In this document: one piece after another, positions 1 to 7,894 of the stretch
Layout of the letters: each line of letters starts with the position of its first letter
Numbering within the stretch: position 1 is the first letter of the stretch
Assembly (NCBI GenBank): GCA_020629615.1
Contig: JAHDCZ010000008.1
Coordinates: 1-54,331, forward strand
DNA from: Saprospiraceae bacterium
GTDB lineage: Bacteria > Bacteroidota > Bacteroidia > Chitinophagales > Saprospiraceae
DNA: 54,331 nt
Reading direction: 5' to 3'
Position numbers and translations under genes: made by a program
The notes under the pieces: generated by a model
Told to the model about the DNA's origin: nothing
Database searches by the model: none
What the model saw: the letters and a program-made list of their open reading frames with translations, nothing else

Positions 1-458
1 GGATGGACTTAAGTAAAATGATGTACACCTATGCCGAAAATGATGGAAGTACAGGGTCTCTTATCGATGTCGAAATTGATTTTCTCAACGATGTGGGTGC
101 CGAAATTTTATCCATTCCAAATCAAGACCATGGTGCTTCTTTCGAAGTCCAATATCAACAAATGATTGTGGATTTTATCCGTGGAAATAGCGTTATGACT
201 TCGACTCAACCCTTAGAGACAGAAGCAACAGTTAAACTATATCCTACAATGGCAAACCAATGGATACAAATTGAATCAAGCCAAGAGATTGAGTATTTAA
301 GTGTTTATCATATATCTGGTAATTTGGTTTATCAATCCAAGGGAGTAGCGCCAGAGATTAAAGTGGATGTCTCTAATTTCACCAAAGGACAATATATTGC
401 TGTTATCCAAAATGGATCTAAAAAGGCTTGTGCTAAGAGATTTCAAGTGGTGAGATAA
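1..458 (+). CDS. C-terminal part of a secreted protein with a T9SS type A sorting domain (5' partial)
   Basis: The reading frame is open to the left edge of the window, so the true start lies upstream and only about 150 residues are visible. The last 75 residues look like a Bacteroidota Por/T9SS sorting domain: a short 'VKLYP' entry, alternating beta strands, a 'SGNLVYQ' turn, a 'FTKGQYIAVIQNG' hairpin and a basic end. This is what is known to direct cargo through the type IX secretion system. The catalytic or binding part of the protein is outside the window, so its function cannot be stated. Its stop codon lies one base from the stop of the convergent gene at 460-807. Confidence 0.7.
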   Translation, partial: MDLSKMMYTYAENDGSTGSLIDVEIDFLNDVGAEILSIPNQDHGASFEVQYQQMIVDFIRGNSVMTSTQPLETEATVKLYPTMANQWIQIESSQEIEYLSVYHISGNLVYQSKGVAPEIKVDVSNFTKGQYIAVIQNGSKKACAKRFQVVR

Positions 459-459
459 G

Positions 460-807
460 TTATTGGAATGAGGACCAAATGATATGAGGGTATTGCCATT
501 CATGTCTGTATTTATAGTCAGACCACTTTTTTATGTTTAGATAGTTTTTGTGTGAAGTGCGATAGAGTTTTAGTGTTTGATGCACTGGATTTTCTTTTTT
601 GAATTCAGTGAAGCTATTTTCCAAAGTTTCAACACCTCTCCCCTTAGTTGGGATACAAGTGTATTTGAATTCTCCGTTTTTTGTTGAAAAATGGATTCTT
701 TCTCCAATACGTATTTCTGAAATAGGATTAGATTGGAAAAATAGAAACGTGGTGAAAATAATTCCAAGTAAAAAAAAGAAGACCGCAGATATTAATGGCT
801 TTACCAT
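460..807 (-). CDS. Small hypothetical membrane-anchored protein
   Basis: I do not recognise this 115-residue product. It starts with a hydrophobic stretch (residues about 4-25, rich in F, L and I) that reads as one membrane anchor or uncleaved signal sequence. A basic, aromatic-rich soluble part follows (residues 30-115) with no known motif. One other overlapping frame is open on the plus strand (599-823), but the membrane segment immediately after the ATG makes the minus-strand frame more credible. It is downstream of and co-directional with the ferredoxin gene, 94 bases away, and may be read from the same transcript. Confidence 0.5.
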   Translation of the reverse strand: MVKPLISAVFFFLLGIIFTTFLFFQSNPISEIRIGERIHFSTKNGEFKYTCIPTKGRGVETLENSFTEFKKENPVHQTLKLYRTSHKNYLNIKKWSDYKYRHEWQYPHIIWSSFQ

Positions 808-901
808 GCTTTCGTTTCATTGAAAACGAAGAAAACAGTAAAATTAATGTTATTTGGAATCAATTTATTTCCCGATATCTCGACTCCCAAAATCCCGAAC
901 T

Positions 902-1228
902 CTAACTCACAGGCGCCAACTTCACCACCAGCCCATCCATATCATTATTCAATTTTAATTGACAACTCAATCGACTATTGTCCTCCACAAAGAATGCCTG
1001 ATCCAGCATGTCTTCTTCGTCGTCGCTCGGAGGATTCAATTTGTGGTCGGATTCTACATAGCAGTGGCAAGAAGCGCATAGGGCCATACCGCCACAAGTA
1101 CCTTCGACTGGTAATTCTTCTGCTTTGGCGATTTCCATCATATTGAAATTCATATCCGTAGGAGCCTCAATGACATGAGCTTCTCCTTCTCGATCGATGA
1201 TGGTGACTTTGATGACGTTATCTTCCAT
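902..1228 (-). CDS. 2Fe-2S ferredoxin, adrenodoxin type
   Basis: A 108-residue electron carrier. The cluster ligands are visible as C45, C51, C54 and C89 in the C-x5-C-x2-C-xn-C arrangement of adrenodoxin/Isc-type ferredoxins; C56 is an extra cysteine. The length and acidic character match the family. It follows the ferredoxin-NADP reductase gene by only two bases on the same strand, so the two are almost certainly cotranscribed and the reductase at 1231-2238 is the obvious electron donor. The final acceptor is not shown by the sequence. Family assignment is firm; the physiological pathway is inference. Confidence 0.9.
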   Translation of the reverse strand: MEDNVIKVTIIDREGEAHVIEAPTDMNFNMMEIAKAEELPVEGTCGGMALCASCHCYVESDHKLNPPSDDEEDMLDQAFFVEDNSRLSCQLKLNNDMDGLVVKLAPVS

Positions 1229-1230
1229 GA

Positions 1231-2238
1231 TTAGTTTTCGATGCCTGCAATTCCGGTAACAGTGGTGTATTTAAAACTTAACTTCTGATCCGGGTATATA
1301 TATTTAAATGCAGATTGTACCATTAGGGTTCCCTCATGAAAACCACATAAGATTAATTTTAATTTTCCTTCGTAAGTATTCACATCCCCGATGGCATAAA
1401 TTCCGGGTACATTGGTACTATAATCCAACGTGTCTACTTCGATGGCACTACGATTAATATTCAATCCCCAGTCAGCAATCGGACCCAATTTCGGCGAAAG
1501 CCCAAACAAAGGAATAAAGTAATCCACTTTTCTAGAATGTAATTCTCCATCCTTCTTCACAATCACTTCTTCCAATCGATCCGCCCCTTTCACATCTACC
1601 GCTTGTGCTTCAGTCAACAATTCGATTTTTCCGGCTTTGTGTAAATCCATTACTTTTTCAACAGAATCCAAGGCGCCTCGGAAGGAAGTCCGTCGGTGTA
1701 CCAAGGTGATGCTCTTTGCAATATTGGATAATTCAATTGTCCAGTCCAAGGCAGAATCTCCACCACCTGCAATCAACAAATCCTTATCTCTGAATTGTTC
1801 CGGATCTTTGACCATATATTCTACGCCGTGATCTTCAAACTTTGCTAAGCCTTCAATGGGTGGTTTCCGTGGTTCGAAACATCCCAATCCACCTGCAATC
1901 GCAATCACGGGCGCCTGGATGACCGTCCCACGATTGGTCGTCATCTGATACATTTTATCATCAATCTTTTCAATTTTCTCTGCACGTTCGCCCAAAGTAA
2001 ATTCAGGATTGAATGGAGCGATTTGTTCCATTAGATTCGTCACCAAATCCCCAGCAAGAATGCTAGGAAAACCGGGAATATCGTAGATCGGTTTTTTGGG
2101 ATATATTTCAGACAATTGTCCACCCGGTTGTGGTAAAGCATCCACAAGGTGGCATTTGAGTTTAAGCAAGCCAGCTTCAAAAACGGTAAATAGACCGCAT
2201 GGTCCTGCTCCTACAATAATGATATCTGTTTTATGCAT
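1231..2238 (-). CDS. Ferredoxin--NADP(+) reductase, thioredoxin-reductase-like type
   Basis: A 335-residue FAD/NAD(P)H flavoprotein. An FAD-binding GAGPCG motif lies at residues 10-15, a 'QPGGQLSEIYP' segment follows, and a second nucleotide site GGGDSA is at 158-163. A C-terminal 'YAIGDVNTYEGKLKLI' segment closes the FAD site. The redox CxxC pair of true thioredoxin reductases is absent, which is the hallmark of the ferredoxin/flavodoxin-NADP reductases of the YumC type. The adjacent ferredoxin gene supports this reading. It probably passes electrons between NADPH and that ferredoxin in the cytoplasm. A copy of the palindromic 13-mer motif sits inside this gene at 1488-1500. Confidence 0.9.
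   Translation of the reverse strand: MHKTDIIIVGAGPCGLFTVFEAGLLKLKCHLVDALPQPGGQLSEIYPKKPIYDIPGFPSILAGDLVTNLMEQIAPFNPEFTLGERAEKIEKIDDKMYQMTTNRGTVIQAPVIAIAGGLGCFEPRKPPIEGLAKFEDHGVEYMVKDPEQFRDKDLLIAGGGDSALDWTIELSNIAKSITLVHRRTSFRGALDSVEKVMDLHKAGKIELLTEAQAVDVKGADRLEEVIVKKDGELHSRKVDYFIPLFGLSPKLGPIADWGLNINRSAIEVDTLDYSTNVPGIYAIGDVNTYEGKLKLILCGFHEGTLMVQSAFKYIYPDQKLSFKYTTVTGIAGIEN
1488..1500. repeat. Palindromic CTTTCGSCGAAAG motif, copy 1 (12/13)
   Basis: The plus strand reads ATTTCGGCGAAAG, one mismatch from the palindrome CTTTCG(G/C)CGAAAG, followed by CCC. It lies inside the ferredoxin-NADP reductase gene, where on the coding strand it gives Leu-Ser-Pro-Lys. It belongs to a set of six near-identical copies in the window; see the finding on the dispersed motif. 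Confidence 0.6.
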
Positions 2239-2385
2239 CGGTATTCACTTAAATTGCCGCAAATCTCCTAAAAATATCTCGATAGAAAAATGAATTGGCG
2301 CTAAATCAATAGAATTGCCCCAAATGGGTATATATATCAATGAATAATAGCCTCAATGGTTTAAAAAACTCGAAAAATTAGAGAT

Positions 2386-3942
2386 ATGTTGATCAAAACC
2401 TATGCAAGCGCCGTCCAAGGAGTCGAAGCGCAAACCATCACCATCGAAGTCAATGCCGGAGGAACGGTAGCTGCGGGCAAACAATTATATTACCTCGTTG
2501 GTCTTCCTGATAATGCGGTTAAAGAAGGATTTCATCGAATTGAAGCCGCGATTAAGAATATTGGTTATCGGATGATGCGCCTCAAACTGGTTGTGAATTT
2601 GGCTCCTGCTGATATTCGTAAAGAGGGTTCAGCCTATGATTTGCCTATAGCACTTGGTATTTTATCAGCGACCAAACAGATTTCCTCGGATTCAATAAAA
2701 GATTATGTCTTTATGGGAGAATTGGCATTAGACGGAAGTCTGCGACCCATTACGGGGGCATTGCCTATTGCTATTCAAGCCCGAAAGGAAAATTTCAAAG
2801 GCTTATTTGTACCAAAAGAGAATGCAAGGGAAGCGGCGATAGTGAGTGATTTAGATGTTTATGGGATTGAGAGCTTGGTCGAAGCGGTTGATTTTTTGGA
2901 CGGTAAAACTGAGCTTGAACCTGTCGTGGTGGATACTCGTGAAATCTTTGAGGACACCTTGAACAATTATGATGTTGATTTCTCTGATGTTAAGGGCCAA
3001 GAAAATATAAAGCGAGCGCTTGAATTGGCAGCCGCGGGTGGACATAATGTGATTTTAATTGGGCCACCTGGGGCAGGGAAGACGATGTTGGCGAGACGAT
3101 TGTCGACTATATTACCCCCTCTAAATTTGCATGAGGCATTGGATACAACCAAGATTCATTCTGTTTCTGGCTTGCTTGGCGCAAATGCGTCTCTGGTTTC
3201 AAAGAGACCTTTTCGTGCTCCGCATCATACGATAAGTGATGTTGCCTTGGTGGGTGGAGGGAGTAAGCCCAACCCGGGCGAGATATCTTTAGCGCATAAT
3301 GGTGTTTTGTTTTTGGATGAATTGCCTGAGTTCAAACGAAGTGTCTTGGAAGTATTGCGTCAACCCATGGAGGAACGTAAAGTGACAATTTCAAGAGCTA
3401 AGGTATCCGTGGATTACCCGGCCAGCTTCATGCTTATTACTTCCATGAATCCGTGTCCATGTGGTTTTTATAATCATCCAGACAAGGATTGTGTATGTGG
3501 CCCTGGGATTGTAAAACGATACCTCAATAAGATTTCTGGTCCTTTACTCGATCGGATTGATTTGCATGTCGAAGTGACTCCAGTATCCTTAGATGAGCTG
3601 GCTGTCGCCGAATATACCAGTGAAACCAGTGAAGATGTACGAAAGCGAGTAATTGCCGCCAGAAATTTTCAAAAGGGGAGATACGAACAGTTAAATGGTG
3701 TTCATTTCAACGCCCAAATGTCCAGTCGCATGGTGAGCGAAGTCTGCACTTTAAATAAGGCATGTACCACACTATTGAAAACCGCGATGGAAAAATTACA
3801 ACTTTCCGCTCGAGCTTATGATCGGATTCTGAAGGTCGCCCGTACTGCGGCTGATTTGGCTCAAAGTAAAGAAATAAATATTGAACACTTGGCAGAGGCG
3901 ATACAGTATCGGAGTTTGGATCGCGAGGGCTGGGCAGGGTAA
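2386..3942 (+). CDS. comM: YifB/ComM family Mg-chelatase-like AAA+ ATPase
   Basis: A full-length 518-residue protein. The N-terminal domain (about 1-180) is the Lon-protease-like fold typical of the family. The AAA+ core has a Walker A GPPGAGKT at about 226-233 and a Walker B 'LFLDELPEF' at about 308-316. A cysteine-rich CPCG...DCVCG insert lies near 355-372, and a Mg-chelatase C-terminal domain ends the protein. In Vibrio and Haemophilus, ComM is a hexameric helicase that drives branch migration during natural transformation; in other bacteria the role is less clear. The gene stands alone, divergent from the ferredoxin reductase gene. Family assignment is firm; a competence role here is inference. 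Confidence 0.92.
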   Translation: MLIKTYASAVQGVEAQTITIEVNAGGTVAAGKQLYYLVGLPDNAVKEGFHRIEAAIKNIGYRMMRLKLVVNLAPADIRKEGSAYDLPIALGILSATKQISSDSIKDYVFMGELALDGSLRPITGALPIAIQARKENFKGLFVPKENAREAAIVSDLDVYGIESLVEAVDFLDGKTELEPVVVDTREIFEDTLNNYDVDFSDVKGQENIKRALELAAAGGHNVILIGPPGAGKTMLARRLSTILPPLNLHEALDTTKIHSVSGLLGANASLVSKRPFRAPHHTISDVALVGGGSKPNPGEISLAHNGVLFLDELPEFKRSVLEVLRQPMEERKVTISRAKVSVDYPASFMLITSMNPCPCGFYNHPDKDCVCGPGIVKRYLNKISGPLLDRIDLHVEVTPVSLDELAVAEYTSETSEDVRKRVIAARNFQKGRYEQLNGVHFNAQMSSRMVSEVCTLNKACTTLLKTAMEKLQLSARAYDRILKVARTAADLAQSKEINIEHLAEAIQYRSLDREGWAG

Positions 3943-3953
3943 TACAATAAAAA

Positions 3954-4021
3954 GCCACAGTGTGGCGACGCACAATAATATATGGGAGAGTGCTGATATT
4001 AAGCTCCATAGGAGCGATATA
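3954..4021. repeat. Intergenic inverted repeats including a GCTCC...GGAGC element
   Basis: Between the ComM gene and the toxin gene there are two short perfect palindromes: GCCACA-G-TGTGGC at 3954-3966 and GCTCC-ATA-GGAGC at 4003-4015 flanked by TTAA and GATAT. The second matches, in reverse orientation, two elements at 30710-30722 and 30761-30773 (consensus TATCGCTCCNNTGGAGCTTA). It may be a small dispersed repeat or a weak terminator; no long T-run follows directly. Confidence 0.45.
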
Positions 4022-4102
4022 CTGAGCCTAGTAGTATCTTTTTTAATCGAGACATTGCGATCATTATATGGAAACAAATGTTAACTTTAAATACTCTTTT
4101 CC

Positions 4103-4444
4103 ATGAAGAGGGGGATAGAAATTAAATTATTACCTGAAGCAGAAAAGTATTTTGAAAGGCTTCCCTTTAAAATGCAACGTAAATTTGCTTCAGCTTTTGA
4201 TAAGACCAAATTTGGATATAAAGGTGAATGGTTTAAAAAGTTGAAAGGATCTGACGGGATTTTTGAATTTCGGACACGAGATGAAAATGGATTTTATCGA
4301 TTATTCGCTTTTTGGGACAAAAGTCAAGACTCAAAAACCTTGATTATCGGGACTCATGGCTTGCACAAGAAAACAAATAAAACACCCTTGGCCGAAATTA
4401 AAAGAGCTCAAAGAATTAAGAGAAATTATTTCAAATTAAGTTAA
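4103..4444 (+). CDS. RelE/ParE-superfamily toxin, HigB/Gp49-like
   Basis: A 113-residue basic protein with the RelE/HigB fold pattern: 'PEAEKYFERLP' at the start, a central 'LKGSDGIFEFR' strand, 'YRLFAFWD', and the characteristic end 'GLHKKTNKTPLAEIKRA'. That ending is typical of phage-Gp49-like HigB toxins, which in characterised members cleave mRNA on the ribosome. An XRE antitoxin gene starts two bases after its stop. This toxin-first order is typical of higBA modules. Expression is probably autoregulated by the antitoxin. Activity is inferred from family only; catalytic residues in this group are poorly conserved and were not mapped. Confidence 0.85.
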   Translation: MKRGIEIKLLPEAEKYFERLPFKMQRKFASAFDKTKFGYKGEWFKKLKGSDGIFEFRTRDENGFYRLFAFWDKSQDSKTLIIGTHGLHKKTNKTPLAEIKRAQRIKRNYFKLS

Positions 4445-4445
4445 A

Positions 4446-4757
4446 ATGAAAGGAATTACAGTTGAAGCACTTAAAGAAAAAACCTTTGGACCGATAGGAT
4501 CTCCTAAAAGAAATTTGTACGAACAAGAACTACAAATGGAAATCTTACGTGAAGAGATTAAAAAATTGCGAAAAGAAAACAAACTGACACAAGCACAATT
4601 AGGAAAATTGATTGGCGTTCAACGCGCACATATTTCTAAAATGGAAAACAATGCCAAGAACATCACCATAGGTACTTTGGTAAAAGTTTTTAATGCCTTA
4701 AACGCGCAAATTAGTTTTAAGGTTGAAACTAGAGAATCAGAATTAAGTAAGGCATAA
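4446..4757 (+). CDS. XRE-family antitoxin/transcriptional regulator, HigA-like
   Basis: A 103-residue protein with a Cro/C1 helix-turn-helix at about residues 38-90 ('LTQAQLGKLIGVQRAHISKMENN' region, of which the recognition helix is VQRAHISKME). The N-terminal 35 residues form a charged helix. It starts two bases after the toxin stop codon, so the pair is translationally linked. In related systems this protein binds and neutralises the toxin and represses the shared promoter through the HTH. A third gene follows after 30 bases (4788-6137), which is not part of a standard two-gene module. Confidence 0.88.
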   Translation: MKGITVEALKEKTFGPIGSPKRNLYEQELQMEILREEIKKLRKENKLTQAQLGKLIGVQRAHISKMENNAKNITIGTLVKVFNALNAQISFKVETRESELSKA

Positions 4758-4787
4758 TCTTGTCACGATTCGAATAAATATTACAAT

Positions 4788-6137
4788 TTGAAAAAGCAAA
4801 AAGGAAGACTGAGCATCAACACACAATTTGTGAAGGCTCTACAATTAACGGAAGATCAAATAGTCAAAATCAATCAAATAGAACAACAACTCCATAAAGA
4901 ATATTTTTGGAATCATCGTTTAGACAAAGATTCCTTTGTTTTTCGTTTAATCAGAAGGGTGTTTAAAGAATTGTCAGATGAACAAATTAAACGTCTCAAA
5001 TTATTCAAATCTGAATATACTGAAAAAGCCAATCTCAAAAAGCAATCTAGATTACAGAAATCATTTGAGAGTCAATCCAAAAGGCTTCAAAGCTTAAAAC
5101 TTTCGGAAGAACAACTTTGGCAATTTGTGCAGGCAAAAAGTGAATGGCTCAAAGTCTACAAGAAAAAAAATCTTGAAATTATAAAAGAAGGGGGAAACCA
5201 ATTTAGCGAGGAATTAAAGGAAGAGATTGATAAAGAATTATTTCAACCCATATTCACCACCAAACAATTCGAACAATACCATGAATTAGTTCGACGAGAA
5301 AATGAATTACAACAAGAATGGCGATTAAAGCAATCAAAATCCAATTTTGAAAATAGGTATTCAACAATATTAACAGAACATCAAGCAAAAGGCATATGTG
5401 ATATTGAGCAAAAGCGTTGGTCTAGAAATGAAAAAGGGGAGTTGTTATCTGATTTCGAACAAGAAGAATTAAAACTTCAAGCGTATAAACAGATTTTAAA
5501 TGAAAAACAGTTAGAAATCTATCATAAAGAATTTCATGCCAGAATAGACCGAATGAAGCAAGACCTTATTAAATCGAATGAGGGGCATCATCTCCATGAA
5601 TTGAAGCGAATCCAAAGTTCTCTAGAATATTATACAAAGCGAGTCCTTCCTTTAAAAGTGAAGTCGCGTGTTAATCTTGAAAAGAGACTAAATCAAAATC
5701 ACACGCAGTACTTGGATCAATTGAAAAAAGAGTATATGGAGATATTGAGAAGGAAAGAAATTAAAATCAGAGAAGATCATAAACGTTTTAATCTAAATCT
5801 AGTTCCCAATGAATTAAAGGCTCATCTACTCAGAATAGAATTTTCTAAAATTCAAATAAATCCCATTTATTTAAGAGACAGTAAGCTCATTAAAGAGGTT
5901 TTTTCTGAAGATCTAATAAACGACATAAAATTGGAAGAAAATAAATTGGGCCCAACGTATAAAGACTTTAAAGAATTTCAAATTAAAGCCTACGAAGAAA
6001 ACGGGGGTGATTATGGCGGTTGGATTCACAAGGTGGTAAGCAAGGAAGACAATCGAAATTTACAATATTTAAGCTTATTACTTTTAGAACCAAACTTAGA
6101 AGAGAACTTAGCTCGTTTGAATTTGCCTAAAGTTTAA
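4788..6137 (+). CDS. Large charged coiled-coil protein of unknown function, third gene behind the toxin-antitoxin pair
   Basis: I do not recognise this 449-residue protein. The only good start is TTG at 4788; the frame closes at 4755-4757 upstream with no ATG between. It is dominated by Lys, Glu, Gln and Leu in long helical stretches, with no signal peptide or membrane segment. The N-terminal half carries three related units beginning L-(T/S)-(E/D)-(E/D)-Q ('LQLTEDQIVKI', 'LSDEQIKRLKL', 'LKLSEEQLWQF'), resembling the spacing of Spy/LTxxQ-type helices. It lies 30 bases after the antitoxin gene on the same strand and is probably cotranscribed. Base composition is more AT-rich than its neighbours. 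Functions such as a modified antitoxin chaperone or defence component are speculation. Confidence 0.7.
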   Translation: MKKQKGRLSINTQFVKALQLTEDQIVKINQIEQQLHKEYFWNHRLDKDSFVFRLIRRVFKELSDEQIKRLKLFKSEYTEKANLKKQSRLQKSFESQSKRLQSLKLSEEQLWQFVQAKSEWLKVYKKKNLEIIKEGGNQFSEELKEEIDKELFQPIFTTKQFEQYHELVRRENELQQEWRLKQSKSNFENRYSTILTEHQAKGICDIEQKRWSRNEKGELLSDFEQEELKLQAYKQILNEKQLEIYHKEFHARIDRMKQDLIKSNEGHHLHELKRIQSSLEYYTKRVLPLKVKSRVNLEKRLNQNHTQYLDQLKKEYMEILRRKEIKIREDHKRFNLNLVPNELKAHLLRIEFSKIQINPIYLRDSKLIKEVFSEDLINDIKLEENKLGPTYKDFKEFQIKAYEENGGDYGGWIHKVVSKEDNRNLQYLSLLLLEPNLEENLARLNLPKV

Positions 6138-6144
6138 ATTTCAA

Positions 6145-6564
6145 CTACTCCTCCTCCCCACTACTTGCATCCACGTACAAAGTCTTCAACAAGTCTCTCT
6201 CCTTTAAAAAATTAAACCATTTGATGATTTTTTTGATATCCGAGATTTGTACTCGGTCGGGGTCGTAATCCGTCAAAACCTGAGCAAAATATTCTGATAA
6301 AATCGAACTATTTTCTTTCACTGAAGGAATTGCCAAATTAGGCTCCTTATCTGCCATTGACTTGAATACTTCCTTCAATGGTGTCGTATCCATGATGGTA
6401 TAAATAGCCACTGTTTCTAAAGGAGTAAATTGATGTTTACGTACCGAACAAAAACGTGTTTTACCGCTATCGAAATCAGATATTAAAATTCCATTTCCTC
6501 TTGAACTCACCATGTTATACAAACCAGGCAAGCCACTCACTGCTAAAATATTTTCAAATTTCAT
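6145..6564 (-). CDS. DUF5606-family protein
   Basis: A 139-residue cytoplasmic protein that starts 'MKFENILAVSGLPGLYNMVS', the typical beginning of the Bacteroidota DUF5606 family, followed by an 'ILISDFDSGK' strand and a helical second half (residues about 55-130). No function is established for the family. It is the last gene of the minus-strand amidohydrolase operon, only four bases after the preceding stop codon. It is convergent with the coiled-coil gene, with seven bases between the stops. The family is usually found in core regions of Bacteroidota genomes, so the operon link may reflect cotranscription and not shared function. Confidence 0.8.
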   Translation of the reverse strand: MKFENILAVSGLPGLYNMVSSRGNGILISDFDSGKTRFCSVRKHQFTPLETVAIYTIMDTTPLKEVFKSMADKEPNLAIPSVKENSSILSEYFAQVLTDYDPDRVQISDIKKIIKWFNFLKERDLLKTLYVDASSGEEE

Positions 6565-6568
6565 GTTT

Positions 6569-7861
6569 CTATTTTGATAATCCTGGATCTCTCTTTAAAA
6601 ATTCGTTGTACAATAAAGTATGTCTACTTTCCAATGGAATATTCCATCCATTAATAAAAAGCTGCAAGATATTAGTTTTTGTTTCAAAAGGGTCACCATC
6701 ACTCACAAATAGGTTGGCGATTTTTCCTTTTTCTAAACTTCCCAATTCTTTGCCTAATCCAAAAATTTCAGCCGCATTGATGGTCACGGCTTTAAGAGCT
6801 TCTTCTGTACCCATTCCATAAGTAGCTGCAAATCCAGCATTGTAAGGAAGGTTACGGACATTTTCAGTTTCATTAGTTCCAATACACACTTTAACGCCTG
6901 CTTTGGATAAGATGCCTGGATTTTTGTAAGGCGCGTCATAACGATCGCTATCTCTTGATGGATATCGCATGATGGGGCCGACAATGCATGGAATTCCTGC
7001 TTTGGCAATTTCATCTGCTACTCGCCATCCCTCGGCCACACTCATAAAGATCGCTTTGATTTTATTGGTTTCTACCCATTTGATGGCATTTAAGATGTCA
7101 TTTTTTTTGTTGACATTAATGATTAAAGACGCTTCTCCTCTGAATACTGGCATCAAGGCATCCATCTGTGGATTATAGTCAATTCTCTTCTTGCCTTGTG
7201 CTTGAGAAGTACTATCAATGGTATGATATAATTTGGCTTTTTCCCATATATCGTCGATTTCTTTGGTCGCTTTTTCTGCATCCTTTTTGATGTCCTCTTC
7301 AGAGCGACGATCCCATCGACCTCTTTTACCAGAGGATGGAAAATTCATAATAACAGCTTTGAATCCAGCACTCATTTGTTCTGGAGTATAGCCATGTAAA
7401 TTGATTAGGGCGGCTGTTCCGGGAAATCTTCCACCGGTCGGTACAGCCAATGCAGTAGTTACGCCTTCAACTCGAGTAACAGGAATGTTCACACTGCTCG
7501 GATTTACGGCAGTGAGTGCTTGCATGTGTGGAATAAAACTTCCCAATTCATTATAATCTTGTGTTAATGAAACGGCTCCAATTTCACCCAATCCTAGGTG
7601 GGTGTTTCCATCAATAAATCCAGGGTAAACAAATTTTCCCTGACAATCAATGACTGTAGTTTCAGGATCTGGGCTTATGGATTCTTCGATTTCAGCAATG
7701 CGACCATCTTGGATTAATAAATCCCCTGTCATCGTTCCGTTCGTAACAGTGACCAAAGTGGCGTTGTCCAATAGAAAAGAGCCATTGACTGGTTTTTCAA
7801 CTTGTTGTGCGGACAATAATCCGACCACGAAAAATGCGAAACTTGTGATAATAATTCTCAT
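6569..7861 (-). CDS. Exported amidohydrolase-family protein lacking metal ligands (third of three)
   Basis: The frame is open further upstream to a TTG at 7894, but the ATG at 7861 is preferred because it gives a clean signal peptide ('MRIIITSFAFFVVGLLSAQ', cut after about residue 19). The 430-residue product has the imidazolonepropionase-like amidohydrolase layout: an N-terminal beta-sandwich, a TIM-barrel, and a C-terminal 'GSLEKGKIANLFVSDGDPF' segment. However, the metal-binding HxH is replaced (DGNTH at about 84-88), a later ligand region reads 'LIINVNKK', and the usual barrel Asp appears as Asn in 'GTNETENVRNLPY'. It is probably catalytically dead or altered. It follows the intact paralogue at 7895-9274 by 33 bases. 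Confidence 0.85.
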   Translation of the reverse strand: MRIIITSFAFFVVGLLSAQQVEKPVNGSFLLDNATLVTVTNGTMTGDLLIQDGRIAEIEESISPDPETTVIDCQGKFVYPGFIDGNTHLGLGEIGAVSLTQDYNELGSFIPHMQALTAVNPSSVNIPVTRVEGVTTALAVPTGGRFPGTAALINLHGYTPEQMSAGFKAVIMNFPSSGKRGRWDRRSEEDIKKDAEKATKEIDDIWEKAKLYHTIDSTSQAQGKKRIDYNPQMDALMPVFRGEASLIINVNKKNDILNAIKWVETNKIKAIFMSVAEGWRVADEIAKAGIPCIVGPIMRYPSRDSDRYDAPYKNPGILSKAGVKVCIGTNETENVRNLPYNAGFAATYGMGTEEALKAVTINAAEIFGLGKELGSLEKGKIANLFVSDGDPFETKTNILQLFINGWNIPLESRHTLLYNEFLKRDPGLSK

Positions 7862-7872
7862 CTCTATATATT

Positions 7873-7885
7873 TTTTCGGCGAAAG
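7873..7885. repeat. Palindromic CTTTCGSCGAAAG motif, copy 2 (12/13, intergenic)
   Basis: The plus strand reads TTTTCGGCGAAAG followed by CC. This copy lies in the 33-base spacer between two amidohydrolase genes, 11 bases upstream of the chosen ATG at 7861. As the one non-coding copy it argues against a shared protein motif as the cause of the repeat. Confidence 0.55.
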
Positions 7886-7894
7886 CCGGATCAA

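Noticed and set aside
820-1146. 108-codon plus-strand frame antisense to the ferredoxin gene
   Set aside because: The composition (many Pro, Arg and Ser in low-complexity order) is not protein-like, and the minus strand carries a clear ferredoxin with all cluster ligands.
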